Origin: Bacteroidales bacterium Bact_07 | GTDB taxonomy: Bacteria; Bacteroidota; Bacteroidia; Bacteroidales; Tenuifilaceae | Assembly: GCA_001603415.1 (NCBI GenBank) | Contig: LUYY01000091.1 | Location: 1 to 7,399, forward strand | Direction: 5' to 3' | DNA: 7,399 bases | Shown here: piece after piece, positions 4,606-7,399 of the stretch | Position numbering within the stretch: position 1 is the first letter of the stretch | Layout: the number at the start of each line of letters is the position of its first letter | Program-made: the position numbers and the translations under genes | The notes under the pieces: model-generated | Database searches by the model: none | Told to the model about the DNA's origin: nothing | The model's input: the letters and a program-made list of their open reading frames with translations, nothing else

Positions 4606-7395
4606 CTAATGCTCAATGGCTATTTTTGATGAGTTTACATAACCATTTGCCGATAAACGCAGGATGTATAAACCTTTTGGAATTTCATCTGGAATATCAA
4701 CGCTGATTGTATTTTCACCCGAAAAGCTTTGCTTTGTTTGGCTGTATACAAGCTGTCCGGTTAAGCTGTAAATATCAACCTTAACCTTACCATTGCCTTG
4801 TTGGAAGTAAGATATGTAGATATTATCCAAGGCAGGATTTGGCCAAACCACTAATTTCTCTTGGTTGGGAGTAACCGGGTTAACACCAACATAGATATCG
4901 TTGCGCTTAATCTTTTTGGAGGTAAACATACGGTATTCGGCGGGGTTGAGGGTTAACTGGTAGTTGGTTGATGTTAGCTGAACGGAATCGCCACTGAAAT
5001 ACTCGTACCACCATCCGGTATTATTAAAGGTTATTGTAGTGCTATTTGAGGTTACATCAAAATTACCTGCAACCACCACATCCATGCTTGTGCTGTTCAG
5101 CTTAAGCCATTTTATGGCACCCGAAAGGGAGTAATCGTAATTATCGGTTTTAAAAACTTCGTACTGCTGTTTAAGCCTGTTCAGATGAGCGAGGGTATTG
5201 AAAATTTCCCTGCGGTTATCGTCCTGATAGTATTCCCAGTGAATAGGTTTTCGGCCTGTACGTCCGTTGTAATCGATGCTTACGTCGTAGCCAAGTTCGC
5301 CAAACTGCCAAATCATTTTAGGGCCAGGAAAGGGTATAAACAGGCTTGCAGCGGTTTGCATTCGCTTTAAGGCGATAGGTAAATTTTTTACGTTATGTTC
5401 AGAATTGTTCGAGTTGCCGAACTGAAGGTTTTTGTACATCAAGCGCTCCTCATCGTGACTTTCCATGTACCCTACAACATGTGGCACGATCCAACCACGT
5501 TGTTTAGCTGCTACCCACGATATATCGGATGTTGATACCCAACCCATAGTGCATTCATTGTAGGCATAATTCATGTTTCCCCATATAAGCATACCCTTAC
5601 CTTCGCTGCTACGATACTCTGCTAATGTTTTTTCCTCAGGGTTATCACAGAAATGCTCAAGAATAACGTATGCGTTCGGGTTAACTGTCCATATTTTATC
5701 GGCTATACGTTTTAATATTGCTATACGTGCGGCATCGTAGGCCGACCCAGCATTGGGAGTATTGGTAAACCCTTTGGTAAAGTCGAACCGGAATCCATCA
5801 ACTTTGTATTCGGTGAGCCAGTATGTAAGCACGGAATCGACAAACTTTTTCGTTTCGGTACTTTCGTGGTTAAAATCGTATCCCCAGCAGTAGGGCGGGT
5901 GAGGACAGGTTGTATTGTACCAAGGATTGTCCGCTGTTGGAGTGCCTAGGGTTGAACCATCGGAAGTAGAGTACATCTGTACCAGCGGCGATTGGCCAAA
6001 TGAATGGTTAAGTACCATATCGATAATTACAGCTATGCCCATGCTGTGGGCTTCATCAATAAACTCCTTGTAGTCGTTAGGCTTGCCATAAGCCTTATCG
6101 GGGGCAAAGTAGAACGATGGGTTATACCCCCAGCTGTCGTTGCCCTCAAACTCATTGATTGGCATCAATTCAACGGCGTTCACACCAAGTTTTTTCAGGT
6201 AGCTGAGTGAGTCGCGAACGGTTTGAATGTACGAATCGCCTACAAAATCGCGTATGTGTAACTCGTAAATTACAAGATTCTCCTTGGTAGGTGGAGTGAA
6301 ATTAGCTGTTTGCCAGCTATAGGGAGTTGGATTAGTTATGAACACCGATGCAATTCCGCTTGTTTTAACCGATGGGTATGGCATCAGGTTTGGGTAAACC
6401 GATGAAGGTATGTACTGGTCGTTTGGATCAAGAGTTTTATTGGTAAATGGGTCGGCAATACGGAGGTAGCCATCAATTAGGAACTGAAAGGCATACTCCT
6501 TGTTGGGTTCAAGCCCGGTAAGTGTTAACCAGTAGTACTTGCCATCGGGGGTGCGGTTCATGTAGTATGGCTCATCGGGTAACCAGTCGGAGAAACTGCC
6601 AACAAGGTAAACGTATTGCTTTTTTGCTGGAGGATCATAAAGAACAATGGTTGCCGAGTTATCGTTAATAATATTTACTCCTGGTTTGGCACCTACCGGA
6701 AGCGTGGCCACATTTACCGGGGTGCGAACCAGTATGTAAACCGAATCGTATTTGGTTGTTGTGCCATCCGTTGCCTCGGCTTTTATCCAATGCTTACCGT
6801 AGCTGTCGGCAGTATATGCGTAAGAAAGGGATGACTGATTTGTATTTGCAACCTCAGCATTATCAATATAGAGCTTAAGTGAAGTAGAACTATTTGCCGA
6901 TACCTGTATGTTGATATTGGCATTCAACTCATAAATTGGTTTTACCTGCGAAGGATTAGTTATGCTAACCGATAACCCTTGCGTGTAAACGTTGTAAAAG
7001 ATATCCTCGGTCTGCTTTGTGGCGTCGGCACTTCGGAACACAAAGCACATCTGGGTTATCTTTTTATCGGCAGGCACTCCATAAAACTGTCTAATGCTTG
7101 GCGAAATGGTTAGCTGGTAAGTGTTAGTCCCTGTACGGGTTAGCTTAGGCTGCGAAGTATTATTTCCCCATGTTCCAATAACATACTGCCAGTCAGGGTT
7201 ACCTTCAACCTTAACACCGGTATGGGTGTATACCTCGCCTGTATATCCTACCAGATCGCTCCGTGTTGCCTTTGTTGCATCAAAAACAATTGTAACTGCA
7301 TCGGCATCGGTAGGGAGAGCAGGGGTAACGGTAATGGGTTGGGCATAAGCAGTTGAAATAACAAAAATTAATAATAATGTAGAAAATATTTTCAT
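4606..7395 (-). CDS. secreted multidomain GH13 alpha-amylase-family glycoside hydrolase with T9SS sorting domain
   Basis: A complete 929-residue enzyme predicted to hydrolyse alpha-1,4 (or alpha-1,6) linkages in starch- or glycogen-type glucans outside the cell. Domain order: signal peptide 1-19 (MKIFSTLLLIFVISTAYAQ); a beta-sandwich domain about 20-138 with YTGEVYTHTG, of the kind found at the front of Bacteroidota amylases; an Ig-like domain about 139-226; a CBM48-like domain about 240-330 (YLVGSFSDW); the GH13 barrel about 370-745; a C-terminal beta domain about 750-826; and a T9SS type A sorting domain about 848-929 (WPNPALDNIYI ... DIYSLTGQLVY ... KGLYILRL). Catalytic motifs are all intact: DMVLNH (459-464), GFRFDF with nucleophile Asp538, Glu580 acid/base in VILEHF, and ESHDEE with Asp648. 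Export would be Sec then T9SS, with release or anchoring at the cell surface. Subfamily and exact specificity (amylase, neopullulanase or pullulanase) cannot be settled by eye. Only 4 bp lie upstream of the ATG, so regulation is not visible, and no SusC/SusD genes fall in the window. Confidence 0.95.
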   Translation of the reverse strand: MKIFSTLLLIFVISTAYAQPITVTPALPTDADAVTIVFDATKATRSDLVGYTGEVYTHTGVKVEGNPDWQYVIGTWGNNTSQPKLTRTGTNTYQLTISPSIRQFYGVPADKKITQMCFVFRSADATKQTEDIFYNVYTQGLSVSITNPSQVKPIYELNANINIQVSANSSTSLKLYIDNAEVANTNQSSLSYAYTADSYGKHWIKAEATDGTTTKYDSVYILVRTPVNVATLPVGAKPGVNIINDNSATIVLYDPPAKKQYVYLVGSFSDWLPDEPYYMNRTPDGKYYWLTLTGLEPNKEYAFQFLIDGYLRIADPFTNKTLDPNDQYIPSSVYPNLMPYPSVKTSGIASVFITNPTPYSWQTANFTPPTKENLVIYELHIRDFVGDSYIQTVRDSLSYLKKLGVNAVELMPINEFEGNDSWGYNPSFYFAPDKAYGKPNDYKEFIDEAHSMGIAVIIDMVLNHSFGQSPLVQMYSTSDGSTLGTPTADNPWYNTTCPHPPYCWGYDFNHESTETKKFVDSVLTYWLTEYKVDGFRFDFTKGFTNTPNAGSAYDAARIAILKRIADKIWTVNPNAYVILEHFCDNPEEKTLAEYRSSEGKGMLIWGNMNYAYNECTMGWVSTSDISWVAAKQRGWIVPHVVGYMESHDEERLMYKNLQFGNSNNSEHNVKNLPIALKRMQTAASLFIPFPGPKMIWQFGELGYDVSIDYNGRTGRKPIHWEYYQDDNRREIFNTLAHLNRLKQQYEVFKTDNYDYSLSGAIKWLKLNSTSMDVVVAGNFDVTSNSTTITFNNTGWWYEYFSGDSVQLTSTNYQLTLNPAEYRMFTSKKIKRNDIYVGVNPVTPNQEKLVVWPNPALDNIYISYFQQGNGKVKVDIYSLTGQLVYSQTKQSFSGENTISVDIPDEIPKGLYILRLSANGYVNSSKIAIEH

Positions 7396-7399
7396 TGTT

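Noticed and set aside
1..7399. A defence system, biosynthetic cluster or new mobile element
   Set aside because: The three genes fill nearly the whole window and are all exported envelope proteins. There are no nucleases, recombinases, inverted terminal repeats or target-site duplications to support such a claim.

Overview
The window comes from a member of the Bacteroidota. The strongest evidence is a type IX secretion system (T9SS) type A sorting domain at the C-terminus of the amylase (minus strand, ends at 4606); T9SS is essentially confined to this phylum. Supporting signs are the YQAVVRD...SVPYALFAK N-terminal domain of the large plus-strand protein, which is typical of Bacteroidota, and the absence of Shine-Dalgarno sequences. 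The base composition is moderately AT-rich. The sequence alone does not resolve genus or family. No phage, transposon, tRNA, rRNA or CRISPR element is visible.

Layout: (1) 1-62 is a short AT-rich leader with weak matches to a Bacteroidota promoter. (2) 63-3422 (+) encodes a 1119-residue secreted mosaic protein: signal peptide, Bacteroidota N-terminal domain, four collagen-like Gly-X-Y blocks, a 46-residue module present twice around a carbohydrate-binding-like module, a fibre-like segment, three KGAKGGFAVGG repeats, sixteen ~17-residue N-x-F-I-G-x-x-A-G repeats, a stalk-like segment and an unassigned C-terminal domain. (3) 3427-4533 (-) encodes a predicted outer-membrane beta-barrel protein of the PagL / acyloxyacyl hydrolase type, convergent with the first gene and only 4 bp from it. 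(4) 4534-4605 is an intergenic gap holding a terminator-like hairpin directly before the PagL-like start codon. (5) 4606-7395 (-) encodes a complete 929-residue multidomain GH13 alpha-amylase-family enzyme with all catalytic residues and a T9SS sorting domain. Its start is 4 bp from the window edge, so its promoter is outside.

All three proteins carry Sec signal peptides and should act at or beyond the outer membrane: a repetitive surface fibre, an outer-membrane lipid A-modifying-type protein, and a secreted or surface-anchored alpha-glucan hydrolase. The two minus-strand genes are codirectional (amylase first), but the hairpin between them argues against a simple operon. No functional pathway linking the three is evident; they look like ordinary cell-envelope genes. 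The points most worth a second look are the repeat architecture of the fibre protein, a terminator embedded in the coding sequence of the convergent gene, a Glu-to-Asn change at the expected catalytic position of the PagL-like protein, and the hairpin abutting its start codon. I see no convincing evidence of a wholly new biological system.
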